The translations under genes were made by a program, and so were the position numbers. From positions 1 to 8,904 of the forward strand of contig JAMCTO010000235.1 in NCBI GenBank assembly GCA_023381095.1: a DNA stretch of 8,904 bases, read 5' to 3'. The first letter of the stretch is position 1; each line of letters starts with the position of its first letter. Under the pieces are notes generated by a model, which did not search any database, had not been told where the DNA came from, and saw only the letters and a program-made list of their open reading frames with translations. Positions 1 to 6,200 of this stretch are shown here, piece by piece. This DNA is from Bacillota bacterium (GTDB taxonomy: Bacteria; Bacillota; Sulfobacillia; Sulfobacillales; Sulfobacillaceae).

Positions 1-278
1 GCCGGATGTTCTGCCTTGGCTTCCAACTCATCGGATGCCGAGAGCAGGATGACAGGGGCTGTGCCCCCTTGCAACTGGTAGCGTGCGGCGACTTCTACCC
101 CAGAAATATCTGGAAGCCTCAGATCTACTATAATGGCATCAGGTTGACTTGTTAAGGCCATAGCAAGCCCGGTCTCACCGGTGCTGGATTCGGTGACTGT
201 CACCCCATAACGGGAGAGAGCAAGACTGATGATTTGTCGAATACCATCTTCATCATCAATGACCAAAATGTGTCGCAA
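1..278 (-). CDS. Response regulator receiver domain protein (3' end outside window)
   Basis: A reading frame starts with TTG at 278-276 and runs off the left edge, giving about 92 residues. It begins RHILVIDDED, the first strand and acidic pocket of a CheY-like receiver domain (D8, D9). The phospho-acceptor is D52 in IIVDLRLPDISG, and the conserved Ser/Thr is in LLSAS at S80. The conserved lysine and any output domain lie outside the window, so the DNA-binding class cannot be told. In this family a sensor kinase phosphorylates the aspartate to control transcription. A purine-rich stretch (AAAGGGC) lies upstream of the TTG. A good promoter sits at 320-348. The gene is divergent from the membrane protein gene at 415. 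The receiver assignment is firm; the exact start is fairly likely. Confidence 0.88.
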   Translation of the reverse strand, partial: MRHILVIDDEDGIRQIISLALSRYGVTVTESSTGETGLAMALTSQPDAIIVDLRLPDISGVEVAARYQLQGGTAPVILLSASDELEAKAEHP

Positions 279-294
279 GGTGTTCTGCCCTTTC

Positions 295-317
295 GCCCCG
301 AGTAACAATAACGGGGC
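295..317. promoter_or_regulatory. GC-rich inverted repeat near the regulator's predicted transcription start (possible operator)
   Basis: GCCCCG (295-300) and CGGGGC (312-317) form a perfect 6-bp inverted repeat around an 11-base AT-rich centre. The right arm covers the predicted transcription start of the response regulator gene, so a protein bound here could block that promoter. It could also fold as a small hairpin in the leader if transcription starts slightly further upstream. Operator function is an inference from position and symmetry. Confidence 0.35.
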
Positions 318-319
318 AA

Positions 320-348
320 ATTATGACGGATCTTGAGAGCTTTTTCAA
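320..348 (-). promoter_or_regulatory. Promoter for the response regulator gene
   Basis: On the minus strand a -35 box TTGAAA (343-348) and a -10 box CATAAT (320-325) are separated by exactly 17 bases, a near-consensus sigma-A type promoter. Transcription would begin near 313, giving a leader of about 35 bases before the TTG at 278. Confidence 0.65.
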
Positions 349-354
349 GGGGAC

Positions 355-384
355 TTGACGGAATCCGCTTCGGCTGGTTACGGT
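355..384 (+). promoter_or_regulatory. Possible promoter for the rightward cluster
   Basis: TTGACG (355-360) is a good -35 match. TACGGT (379-384), 18 bases further on, is a weak -10 match. The position is right for the gene starting at 415, and the -35 box stands back to back with that of the divergent regulator promoter, 6 bases apart. The weak -10 suggests low or activator-dependent expression, possibly involving the neighbouring response regulator; this is inference. Confidence 0.4.
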
Positions 385-414
385 AGTGTTTAACAACGGA
401 AAAGAGGGACGCGT

Positions 415-1248
415 GTGTCAGCTACAGGATTGTTTCGCATAGCATGGCGTCAGATTTGGCAAAAGCCGGGGATTTTGGTGATGGCGTTTTGGTACCTATT
501 TATCACGTCCTTATTCCAGCTATTTGTTCTCAGCCGCTTGGGGGCATCGTTGCCATCATCATTGCAGCACTTTAGCCTGCAGAACATGGTTGCTCCACAT
601 TTTCCCCACATCGCGGCGGGTGTCGTGGCTAAAGTAGCGCTGGTTTATCTGACGCTAGTGCTTATCATTCTTCCATTCGTGATGGGCGGACTGTACGGAG
701 GGGCTGCTGAGGCCGCCCGTGGCAAGGAGCCGTTAACAGGTTTGTTTGGCTTTTTTAAGTTTGGCGGACATAACTTTTGGCGAACATTTACGTTAGTGGT
801 AATGGCGTTTATCGGGTTCGTCGTCTTGTTCTTAATTTTGATGGCGGTGTCGTTGTTGCTGTCATTGGCCGGACGCGTTATTCCCGCAATTGCTCCCGTA
901 TTTAGCGTGATCGCGCTTATCGTCTTAATTGGCCTAATGATGTTGTGGTTCGCGACCTTGTTGTATTGGGTCGGCGCAGTCTTTTACGGACAGGTGAGCC
1001 CAGGCGAGGGACTTAAAGAGGCTTTGGGGTGGATACGTAAACATTGGTCCTTTGGCCTGCGATTTGTTCTGTTAGAGGCCGCCTTGCTGATTATCTTTGT
1101 GCTAGCAATGTCACTCTTGGCACAGATCCCCCTTTTCGGCGGATTGCTGGCATTAATTGCGTCCGGCATTATGTTGGCATGGATTGCCTACCAAGCCATG
1201 TTTTTATATCGCGAGAGCATTCGGAGCGATATTAAACCTCCAGTGTAA
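415..1248 (+). CDS. Polytopic membrane protein of unknown function
   Basis: The 277-residue product is strongly hydrophobic, with about six membrane spans near residues 20-40, 71-95, 125-150, 160-190, 213-235 and 238-262. A more polar stretch at 96-124 contains a Gly-rich part and several basic residues. No catalytic motif is visible. The layout resembles small uncharacterised bacterial membrane families such as DUF975 or DUF4013, but I cannot assign one. The start is GTG at 415, preceded by the purine-rich AGAGGG (403-408) at 6 bases. It is the first gene of a cluster with an exported phosphoesterase and an exported cytochrome c, so a role at the cell envelope is likely. A link to the divergent response regulator is possible but unproven. 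Confidence 0.85.
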   Translation: MSATGLFRIAWRQIWQKPGILVMAFWYLFITSLFQLFVLSRLGASLPSSLQHFSLQNMVAPHFPHIAAGVVAKVALVYLTLVLIILPFVMGGLYGGAAEAARGKEPLTGLFGFFKFGGHNFWRTFTLVVMAFIGFVVLFLILMAVSLLLSLAGRVIPAIAPVFSVIALIVLIGLMMLWFATLLYWVGAVFYGQVSPGEGLKEALGWIRKHWSFGLRFVLLEAALLIIFVLAMSLLAQIPLFGGLLALIASGIMLAWIAYQAMFLYRESIRSDIKPPV

Positions 1249-1271
1249 AAACTAAACACGATACATAATTC

Positions 1272-1305
1272 AGCTCTTCCCGGGAAATTCTTTCCGGGGA
1301 GGGCT
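1272..1305 (+). promoter_or_regulatory. Hairpin that covers the phosphoesterase ribosome binding site
   Basis: The arm at 1272-1283 (AGCTCTTCCCGG) pairs with 1294-1305 over 12 positions, two of them G-U. After a bulged G the stem continues with AAA against TTT, closing on a TTC loop. The 3' arm contains GGGGAGGG (1296-1303), which is the ribosome binding site for the ATG at 1310. Folding would hide this site and lower translation of the phosphoesterase relative to the upstream membrane protein. No T-tract follows (TAAATATG), so an ordinary intrinsic terminator is unlikely. Confidence 0.6.
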
Positions 1306-1309
1306 AAAT

Positions 1310-2257
1310 ATGTCACAACCAACATCTTCCACAACCAAGGAATCGGCACTGACGCGAAGGGGTTTCTTAGCATTGAGCGGCGCCGCATTCGGAATGGCGG
1401 CAAGCGGCGGTGTGTATCACCTTGCGGCCTACGCCCAATCGTTGAAGACATCGGGACCGATTGCTCCTTTCCGATTTGTACAATTAACCGATACTCATTT
1501 AGGCTATGTCGGAGATGCCAATCGCAGCGTGATGGCTACGATGAATATGGCGTTGGGTCAGATTGCATTACTGACACCTCAACCCGATTTTTTGTTGATC
1601 ACCGGAGATTTAACTCAAGGCACCGTCTCAGACTATGAACGCAAACGCCGATTATTGTTGTTTAAGCAGGTGCTAGACGCGAGCAAAATTCCTTACTACA
1701 CGGTGCCTGGAGAACATGATGCATTGATGGACCGCGGGGTATTGTACCAAATGGTGTTGGGAGATCTTCACTATGGGTTCCTTCATAAAGGGGTGCAGTT
1801 TTTAGGTCTAGACAATGTCTCCAGGGGGTTTTTTCTCGGTCGTGAGCAATTAAAGTGGGTTAAAGGGCAACTTGATACGATGGACCCTGCAACCCCCTTA
1901 ATTTTGTTCTGTCATGCCCCTCTGTACAACGTATTTGCTCCTTGGAATTGGTATACCTTTGACGGAGCAGCGCTTCGTGCCTTGGTGGCACGCTTTCGCC
2001 AGGTTACGGTGTTTTACGGTCACGTACATCAAGTGATTAACCACCGAACAGAAAACATCGCGCACTGGGCCGGCCTTCCCGCGGCCTGGCCATTGCCGGA
2101 GCCGGGAGAACTGGTAAAGCTTCGGCGATGGCCGCAAGGGGGCACCCACCCTTACTTGGGGTTAGGATATCGGGTGGTTGATGTGTCCGCTTCCGGAAAT
2201 CTCCAAGTCACAAATTTATTGCTTTCCGAGGTGAAACATGGCACAGCATTGGGCTAA
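1310..2257 (+). CDS. Tat-exported calcineurin-like metallophosphoesterase
   Basis: The 315-residue protein has a twin-arginine signal, TRRGFLAL (R16, R17), a hydrophobic segment to about residue 40 and a likely AYA cleavage site after residue 42. The calcineurin-like motifs follow in order: DTH (D61, H63), GD (D100), GEHD (134-137), H202 in CHAPLY, and GHVH (237-240). These bind two metal ions and hydrolyse phosphomonoesters or diesters; the substrate is unknown. The usual GNH motif reads GEH here, which I recall as typical of a subfamily of exported bacterial phosphoesterases, so it need not mean loss of activity. The ATG at 1310 has a strong ribosome binding site inside a hairpin. The stop overlaps the cytochrome c start by 20 bases, so the two genes are probably translationally coupled and act on the same side of the membrane. 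Confidence 0.93.
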   Translation: MSQPTSSTTKESALTRRGFLALSGAAFGMAASGGVYHLAAYAQSLKTSGPIAPFRFVQLTDTHLGYVGDANRSVMATMNMALGQIALLTPQPDFLLITGDLTQGTVSDYERKRRLLLFKQVLDASKIPYYTVPGEHDALMDRGVLYQMVLGDLHYGFLHKGVQFLGLDNVSRGFFLGREQLKWVKGQLDTMDPATPLILFCHAPLYNVFAPWNWYTFDGAALRALVARFRQVTVFYGHVHQVINHRTENIAHWAGLPAAWPLPEPGELVKLRRWPQGGTHPYLGLGYRVVDVSASGNLQVTNLLLSEVKHGTALG

Positions 2258-2723
2258 ATTTTCTCTTTTGGTCATGTGTTCCGGTTTGTCTTTAGTTTCA
2301 TATTCCGGTGTAGTGGAGGCAGCTTTGCCTCCACCGTTTCGACACCGGATTGTGCCTAAACCAATTCCTCGGCAAAAACCGCCGGTGCCATCCATAGCTC
2401 AAGGGGCCGCCTTATTTGCCGGAAGTTGTTTGTCTTGTCATGGTCCACGGGGCAATGGAGAAGGATTGTGGACACTGCCGACCGGTGCCAGTGCCCCGAG
2501 ACTGGATAACCTGTCAACCGAATACTGGCCACCAAACAAGATCGCCCAGGTGATTACCAAAGGCGATGGAATGATGCCTGCGTGGGGAGATGTTATGACC
2601 CCGCTACAGATTCAAAGTTTAACGCTTTACGTCGAGTCTCTTAACCAACGGATGGCGCCGGTCCCGAAAACGGAGACGCCAAAATTGAAGCCGCAGACTG
2701 TACTTTTGCATATGTCCCATTGA
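2238..2723 (+). CDS. Small exported c-type cytochrome
   Basis: This 161-residue protein has an N-terminal Sec signal (K7, hydrophobic core about 8-25, likely cleavage after VEA near residue 28). A Pro-rich linker (31-52) leads to one cytochrome c domain of about 85 residues. The heme site is CLSCH (C64, C67, H68), and the sixth ligand is probably M113 in GMMPAWGD. It would carry electrons outside the membrane; its redox partner is not visible here. The ATG is preceded by GAGGTGA (2228-2234) and lies within the end of the phosphoesterase gene, which points to coupled expression. The Pro/Lys-rich C-terminal tail from residue 135 is encoded in DNA that also encodes the end of the opposite-strand hydrolase gene. 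Confidence 0.93.
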   Translation: MAQHWAKFSLLVMCSGLSLVSYSGVVEAALPPPFRHRIVPKPIPRQKPPVPSIAQGAALFAGSCLSCHGPRGNGEGLWTLPTGASAPRLDNLSTEYWPPNKIAQVITKGDGMMPAWGDVMTPLQIQSLTLYVESLNQRMAPVPKTETPKLKPQTVLLHMSH

Positions 2724-3243
2724 GAGCTGATAAGAATGCGGTTTGCACCTCAGGAGCCTGAGTGGTGAGGCCATTAAATTGCAGCGTGCGAGTGGCAGTG
2801 GCATCGTAGGCCACGAAGCAAGACAGGCCCAGGTCAGCAGCTTGACGGGTCGAAGCATCTATGCACATGTGCGTCATCATGCCCGCGATGACGAGGTCGG
2901 TTACCTGTAGTTGTTGTAATACTTCCAGAAGTTGAGTTTTGCGGAAGCTGTTGGGGTAATGTTTGACCAATATAGTTTCCCCTGATTGGGGAGCCACCAG
3001 AGGATGGATGGTGATGCCATCAGTGTTGGGCAAGAAAAATGACGCAGTAGGGCTCAATGACACATGTTGCATAAAAATCACTGGCCAGTGACGGCTGCGA
3101 AATCCATCTAATAGTCGTTTAGCCTCGGTTGCAGCCAATTCCGGGTTCACCAAAGGCATCTTTCCGCCAGGGAAGTAGTCTTTTTGGATGTCGATAACTA
3201 AAAGTGCAACTGCCATGATATCATCCTTTACCAGTGAATTCAT
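2641..3243 (-). CDS. Isochorismatase-like cysteine hydrolase
   Basis: The 200-residue frame matches the isochorismatase-like (nicotinamidase-related) fold. The first strand is LLVIDIQKDYF with catalytic D18, the lysine is K94 in LVKHYPNSF, and the nucleophile is C127 in GMMTHMCIDAS; together they form the Asp-Lys-Cys triad. LNGTYAKV (174-181) is the usual C-terminal end of the fold. Substrates in this family include amides and isochorismate; none can be chosen here. Two starts are good: ATG 3243 with AGGA 7 bases upstream, and ATG 3216 (residue 10) with the stronger AAAGGA also 7 bases upstream. The second fits the family's usual N-terminus better; the longer frame is reported. The gene has its own promoter and overlaps the cytochrome gene by 83 bases, tail to tail. 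Confidence 0.92.
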   Translation of the reverse strand: MNSLVKDDIMAVALLVIDIQKDYFPGGKMPLVNPELAATEAKRLLDGFRSRHWPVIFMQHVSLSPTASFFLPNTDGITIHPLVAPQSGETILVKHYPNSFRKTQLLEVLQQLQVTDLVIAGMMTHMCIDASTRQAADLGLSCFVAYDATATRTLQFNGLTTQAPEVQTAFLSALNGTYAKVQSAASILASPFSGPAPSVG

Positions 3244-3295
3244 CGTGGCTTCCTAAAACCGCCATCCCATGACAAAGTGGTTCCCCAACGAATTG

Positions 3296-3304
3296 ATTAT
3301 ATCA
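3296..3304 (-). promoter_or_regulatory. Extended -10 promoter for the isochorismatase-like gene
   Basis: On the minus strand TGATATAAT contains a perfect -10 box TATAAT (3296-3301) with the TG of an extended -10 just upstream. No good -35 box lies at 16-18 bases; TTGTTT is 20 bases away. Transcription would start near 3289, about 45 bases before the first possible start codon. Confidence 0.55.
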
Positions 3305-3334
3305 CTGACAGAGATACAGCTAAACAAGACCAAT

Positions 3335-3365
3335 AGCGGCCAGGCCAGAATTTGGGATGGCCGCT
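3335..3365 (-). terminator. Hairpin after the acyl-CoA synthetase gene, possible terminator
   Basis: AGCGGCCA (3335-3342) and TGGCCGCT (3358-3365) form a perfect 8-bp GC-rich stem with a 15-base loop, 13 bases past the ligase stop. In the leftward direction the sequence after it is only mildly T-rich (ATTGGTCTTGTTT), so termination may be partial. A fresh promoter just downstream supports a transcript boundary here. Confidence 0.42.
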
Positions 3366-3378
3366 GCCTACCGAGGAA

Positions 3379-5034
3379 TCAACTGGAATCGCGGGCCTTT
3401 CCTTCATCGACCAAGAGGCGTCGCATAATTTTTCCGGATCCATTTTTAGGTAGGGATTCGCGAATCTCCACCACTCGAGGCGCTTTATAGGCGGCCATTT
3501 CCTGTCGAGCCCAAGCAACGATTTGGTCGCCGGTGGCATTGGCCCCCGGTTTTAACACCACGAATGCTTTTACGGTTTCCCCACGATAGGCGTCAGGCAC
3601 TCCGATAACTACCGTTTCGGCAATGTCGGGATGTTTGTACAAAAGGTTTTCGACTTCCGCCGGGAATACGGAAAACCCTGACGCTTTGATCAGTTCTTTG
3701 CTGCGGCCAGAAATGAACAGATAGCCATCAGGGTCTACGTACCCAATATCTCCGGTATCCAACCAACCGTCGGGGCGCAAAACCTCTGTTGTGGCCTGCG
3801 GCCGTTGCCAGTATCCAGCCATCACTTGTGGGCCTTTGACCCAGATTTCTCCTGTTTCGCCGGGCATTAACTCATGGTCGAAGTGGCCGATTTCGGTAAT
3901 GCGCAGGTCCACGTCAAATACGGGTATGCCTGCGGATCCCATTTTCGGTCGATCCATTGGATTCACGGTAACCTGGGATATGGTTTCGCTAAGCCCATAT
4001 CCTTCAATAAGGGATGCGCCAGTAAGTTCATGGAATTTTTCCAAAATCGGGACAGGAATGGGAGCTCCGCCGGACATACAGGCCTGGAGGGAGTCGAGAT
4101 GATATTTTTGGATGTCTGGAAACTGGGTTACGGCAATATTCATGGTGGCAATGCCGACCCAATGGGTGGGACGATAGTAATCAATCGCTTCAACAAAAGT
4201 AGGCGTTTCAAACCGCGTTATTAACAAAACCGTAGCCCCTGCGTATAGGGGTGCCAAAAACGAGTGCACCATGCCTGTCACGTGGAATAGGGGAAGGACA
4301 GCAATGTGCATCGATTCTTGATTGAGTTTGGTCCACAAGATGGACCCCATGACGTTGGCCAATACGTTTTTGTGCAGCAGCATGGCCCCTTTGGGTTGTC
4401 CCGTGGTGCCCGAGGTATACTGCAGTAAGGCTAAGTCCTGGTCCAGATTCAACGATTTAGGATCGATGGGATCAAGCGCAGTCGCCCACTGGTGGAAAAG
4501 CATGCGTTGAGATGGAATCTCCGGAGGTTTGCGAAGCATGTCAGCATGAACTGCGGGAACCGGACTATCCGGCAAAAATTCGTCAAGGGCAGCATAAATT
4601 ACCGGAATGCTTCCCTGACCGAGAAGCGCTTTTTCCACTACCGGAGTTAACTCTCTGCCCGCAATCACAATCGATGCTTTACTATCCTCCAGTTCATAGC
4701 GAAGTTCATCGGCCATGAACATAGGGTTGGCGGCGACAACCACAGCACCCATAGACTGGGCTGCCAAGTAACTCAACACAAATTGAGGGGTATTTTGCAT
4801 GAATAGCAACACCCGGTCTCCAGGCTTAATTCCCTCAGTTACCAGCGCATGCGCGGTGCGACCGACCCATTGGGCAAGTTCTCGGTAACTAAAGCGCTTG
4901 CCGTAGTATATGAGAGCGGTATGATTCGGGGTATCTTCAGCCCACAAAAACACCCTTTGGGCAACCGTTTCGTTGGGTTTTTCCCACATCATTGGGACTC
5001 CTTGGGGCCATGAATTGAGCCAAATCGGTTGCAT
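3379..5034 (-). CDS. Acyl-CoA synthetase / AMP-forming ligase (long- or medium-chain type)
   Basis: The 551-residue length is typical for AMP-forming acyl-CoA ligases of the ANL superfamily. The motifs are all present in order: P-loop YTSGTTGQPKG (206-216), GYGLSET (345-351), DTGD (426-429, D429 for ribose), GRSKELIK (443-450) and the C-terminal GSGK with catalytic K535. Such enzymes join a carboxylic acid to CoA via an acyl-adenylate in the cytoplasm. Chain length cannot be read from the sequence; overall it is most like fatty acid ligases. The ATG at 5034 has a strong AGGGAGGA (5041-5048) 6 bases upstream. Only 18 bases separate it from the lactonase stop, so the two genes form an operon. 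I infer that it may activate hydroxy acids released by the lactonase. Confidence 0.95.
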   Translation of the reverse strand: MQPIWLNSWPQGVPMMWEKPNETVAQRVFLWAEDTPNHTALIYYGKRFSYRELAQWVGRTAHALVTEGIKPGDRVLLFMQNTPQFVLSYLAAQSMGAVVVAANPMFMADELRYELEDSKASIVIAGRELTPVVEKALLGQGSIPVIYAALDEFLPDSPVPAVHADMLRKPPEIPSQRMLFHQWATALDPIDPKSLNLDQDLALLQYTSGTTGQPKGAMLLHKNVLANVMGSILWTKLNQESMHIAVLPLFHVTGMVHSFLAPLYAGATVLLITRFETPTFVEAIDYYRPTHWVGIATMNIAVTQFPDIQKYHLDSLQACMSGGAPIPVPILEKFHELTGASLIEGYGLSETISQVTVNPMDRPKMGSAGIPVFDVDLRITEIGHFDHELMPGETGEIWVKGPQVMAGYWQRPQATTEVLRPDGWLDTGDIGYVDPDGYLFISGRSKELIKASGFSVFPAEVENLLYKHPDIAETVVIGVPDAYRGETVKAFVVLKPGANATGDQIVAWARQEMAAYKAPRVVEIRESLPKNGSGKIMRRLLVDEGKARDSS

Positions 5035-5052
5035 GGCTAATCCTCCCTTGAT

Positions 5053-5997
5053 TTATCGGTCAAATAGGCGACGCGGATTTTCCACCATCATCGTGTGGAT
5101 TTGGTCATCGGTGACACCAGAGGCTTTCAACGTCGGCAAAATGGTTTCGGGAATATAGGACATGCTCCAATTGGGAACCATTGCCGCGACTTCCTCCGGT
5201 TCGAACCAATCGATGGTGGCGCACGCATCCTGTGACAACAACAACTGGCCTACATATCCCTGGTCGATCAGTGTGACCACCGTTTTGTTACGTTTTTCGG
5301 TGGGCAAGTAGATGTCCAGTCCATAGCGGTCCAGTCCGATAAAGACTCCACGCTTTAGCACTGCGGTAAGGTATTCGAGGTTGTCGGTATCGCCAACATG
5401 GCCGATGACCACATGCGAGAGATCTGCGTCCTCTTTCTCTAGCAAAGCGATTTGATCGAGCCCCGAACCGTTATGGGCGTGAGAATGGGTTATGATGGGA
5501 ACGCCGGTTTGACGATGGGCGCGGGCGGCAGCGCGGATCACTTTATCTACTCCGGGGGTGATTCCTGGCTCGTCGGTGGCGAATTTAATGAATCCTGCTT
5601 TGGTATTGGTGCCTTGAATGCCCATCGTGATATCGCGCACAAATAAATCAGCCATAAAGTCGATGGAACGATTCTCGAAATAATGCGGCAGGTCCCGGTA
5701 GGTATACAGACCTGTGGCTGCCACTACTTGAGCGCCAGATTCTTTTACTACCCGCTCCATGAACCGGGCGTCGCGTCCCAAGCCAAGAACAGTCGGGTCA
5801 CAAATCGTGCGTACACCATGCTGCATCGCGTTTGTCACTTCTTCCATGGCACGGTCAAATTGCCGCTTGTCATCATACAAATCGGGCCATTGAAAGCGAA
5901 CGCCATCCGTTTCTGTGCGCAAGTGCTCATGGATCAGCGTAAATCCCAACTGATCCGCGGTTATTGCATTGCCACCAACCAAAGGTATCTTTGTCAA
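5053..5997 (-). CDS. Phosphotriesterase-like lactonase (PLL family)
   Basis: The 314-residue protein is a TIM-barrel amidohydrolase that closely resembles, from memory, the Sulfolobus solfataricus lactonase SsoPox, with the same length and similar sequence from end to end. Metal ligands are all present: H23 and H25 (HEHLR), the bridging K138 (GFIKFA), H171 (THSHAH), H200 (IGHVGDTDN) and D257 (LSQDAC). Y98, R224 and W264 match active-site positions of SsoPox. The family hydrolyses lactones, including acyl-homoserine lactones, with weak paraoxonase activity on organophosphates. The start must be TTG 5997 or later: an in-frame TGA lies just three codons upstream. GGTGA (6004-6008) is 6 bases upstream as ribosome binding site. 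It is the first gene of an operon with the acyl-CoA ligase. Confidence 0.95.
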   Translation of the reverse strand: MTKIPLVGGNAITADQLGFTLIHEHLRTETDGVRFQWPDLYDDKRQFDRAMEEVTNAMQHGVRTICDPTVLGLGRDARFMERVVKESGAQVVAATGLYTYRDLPHYFENRSIDFMADLFVRDITMGIQGTNTKAGFIKFATDEPGITPGVDKVIRAAARAHRQTGVPIITHSHAHNGSGLDQIALLEKEDADLSHVVIGHVGDTDNLEYLTAVLKRGVFIGLDRYGLDIYLPTEKRNKTVVTLIDQGYVGQLLLSQDACATIDWFEPEEVAAMVPNWSMSYIPETILPTLKASGVTDDQIHTMMVENPRRLFDR

Positions 5998-6030
5998 AGC
6001 ACTTCACCATCCTGCGAAATGTTTTGCCAA

Positions 6031-6058
6031 ACTATACGGTAGGTATGTTCCGATTATA
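6031..6058 (-). promoter_or_regulatory. Promoter region of the lactonase-ligase operon
   Basis: On the minus strand a perfect TATAAT (6053-6058) lies about 55 bases before the lactonase TTG start, and a second -10-like TATAGT is at 6031-6036. Neither has a convincing -35 box at 16-18 bases. TTGCAG (6059-6064) directly precedes the first TATAAT and could serve as the -35 of a weaker TACCGT (6036-6041), 17 bases on. Which is used is unclear; an activator may be needed. Confidence 0.4.
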
Positions 6059-6124
6059 CTGCAATTTCGGATTCCGGAGTTCTCATGATCGGGTTATAGC
6101 CCCTCATTATCCCAGCATTGTGGT

Positions 6125-6165
6125 ATGTTACTGCGAAGGCGAAGCGGTGCCTATCGCAGTAACAT
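6125..6165. repeat. Strong intergenic hairpin (16 bp) of unknown role
   Basis: ATGTTACTGCGA (6125-6136) pairs perfectly with TCGCAGTAACAT (6154-6165). Inside, AGGC (6137-6140) pairs with GCCT (6149-6152) past one bulged A, leaving an 8-base loop, GAAGCGGT. It lies 36 bases past the stop of the transpeptidase gene and upstream of the lactonase promoter. No T-tract follows on either strand, so it is not a standard intrinsic terminator. It could protect the 3' end of an mRNA, attenuate readthrough into the lactonase operon, or be a dispersed palindromic repeat. Confidence 0.6.
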
Positions 6166-6200
6166 GAGGCTACTTCAGATTACCCGGCCGAGGACTCTCA

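Noticed and set aside
1188..1451. Open frame of 87 codons on the minus strand across the intergenic hairpin
   Set aside because: It overlaps two well-supported plus-strand genes, has no recognisable motif and spans the hairpin; it is a shadow frame.
1710..1722. Loss of metal binding in the phosphoesterase because GNHD is changed to GEHD
   Set aside because: All other metal-binding residues are intact and GEHD occurs, as I recall, throughout a subfamily of exported phosphoesterases; glutamate can also bind metal.
5683..6167. Plus-strand open frames antisense to the lactonase start and through the following gap
   Set aside because: They run antisense to a gene with complete family motifs, and their translated sequences look random, rich in Cys and His with no domain.
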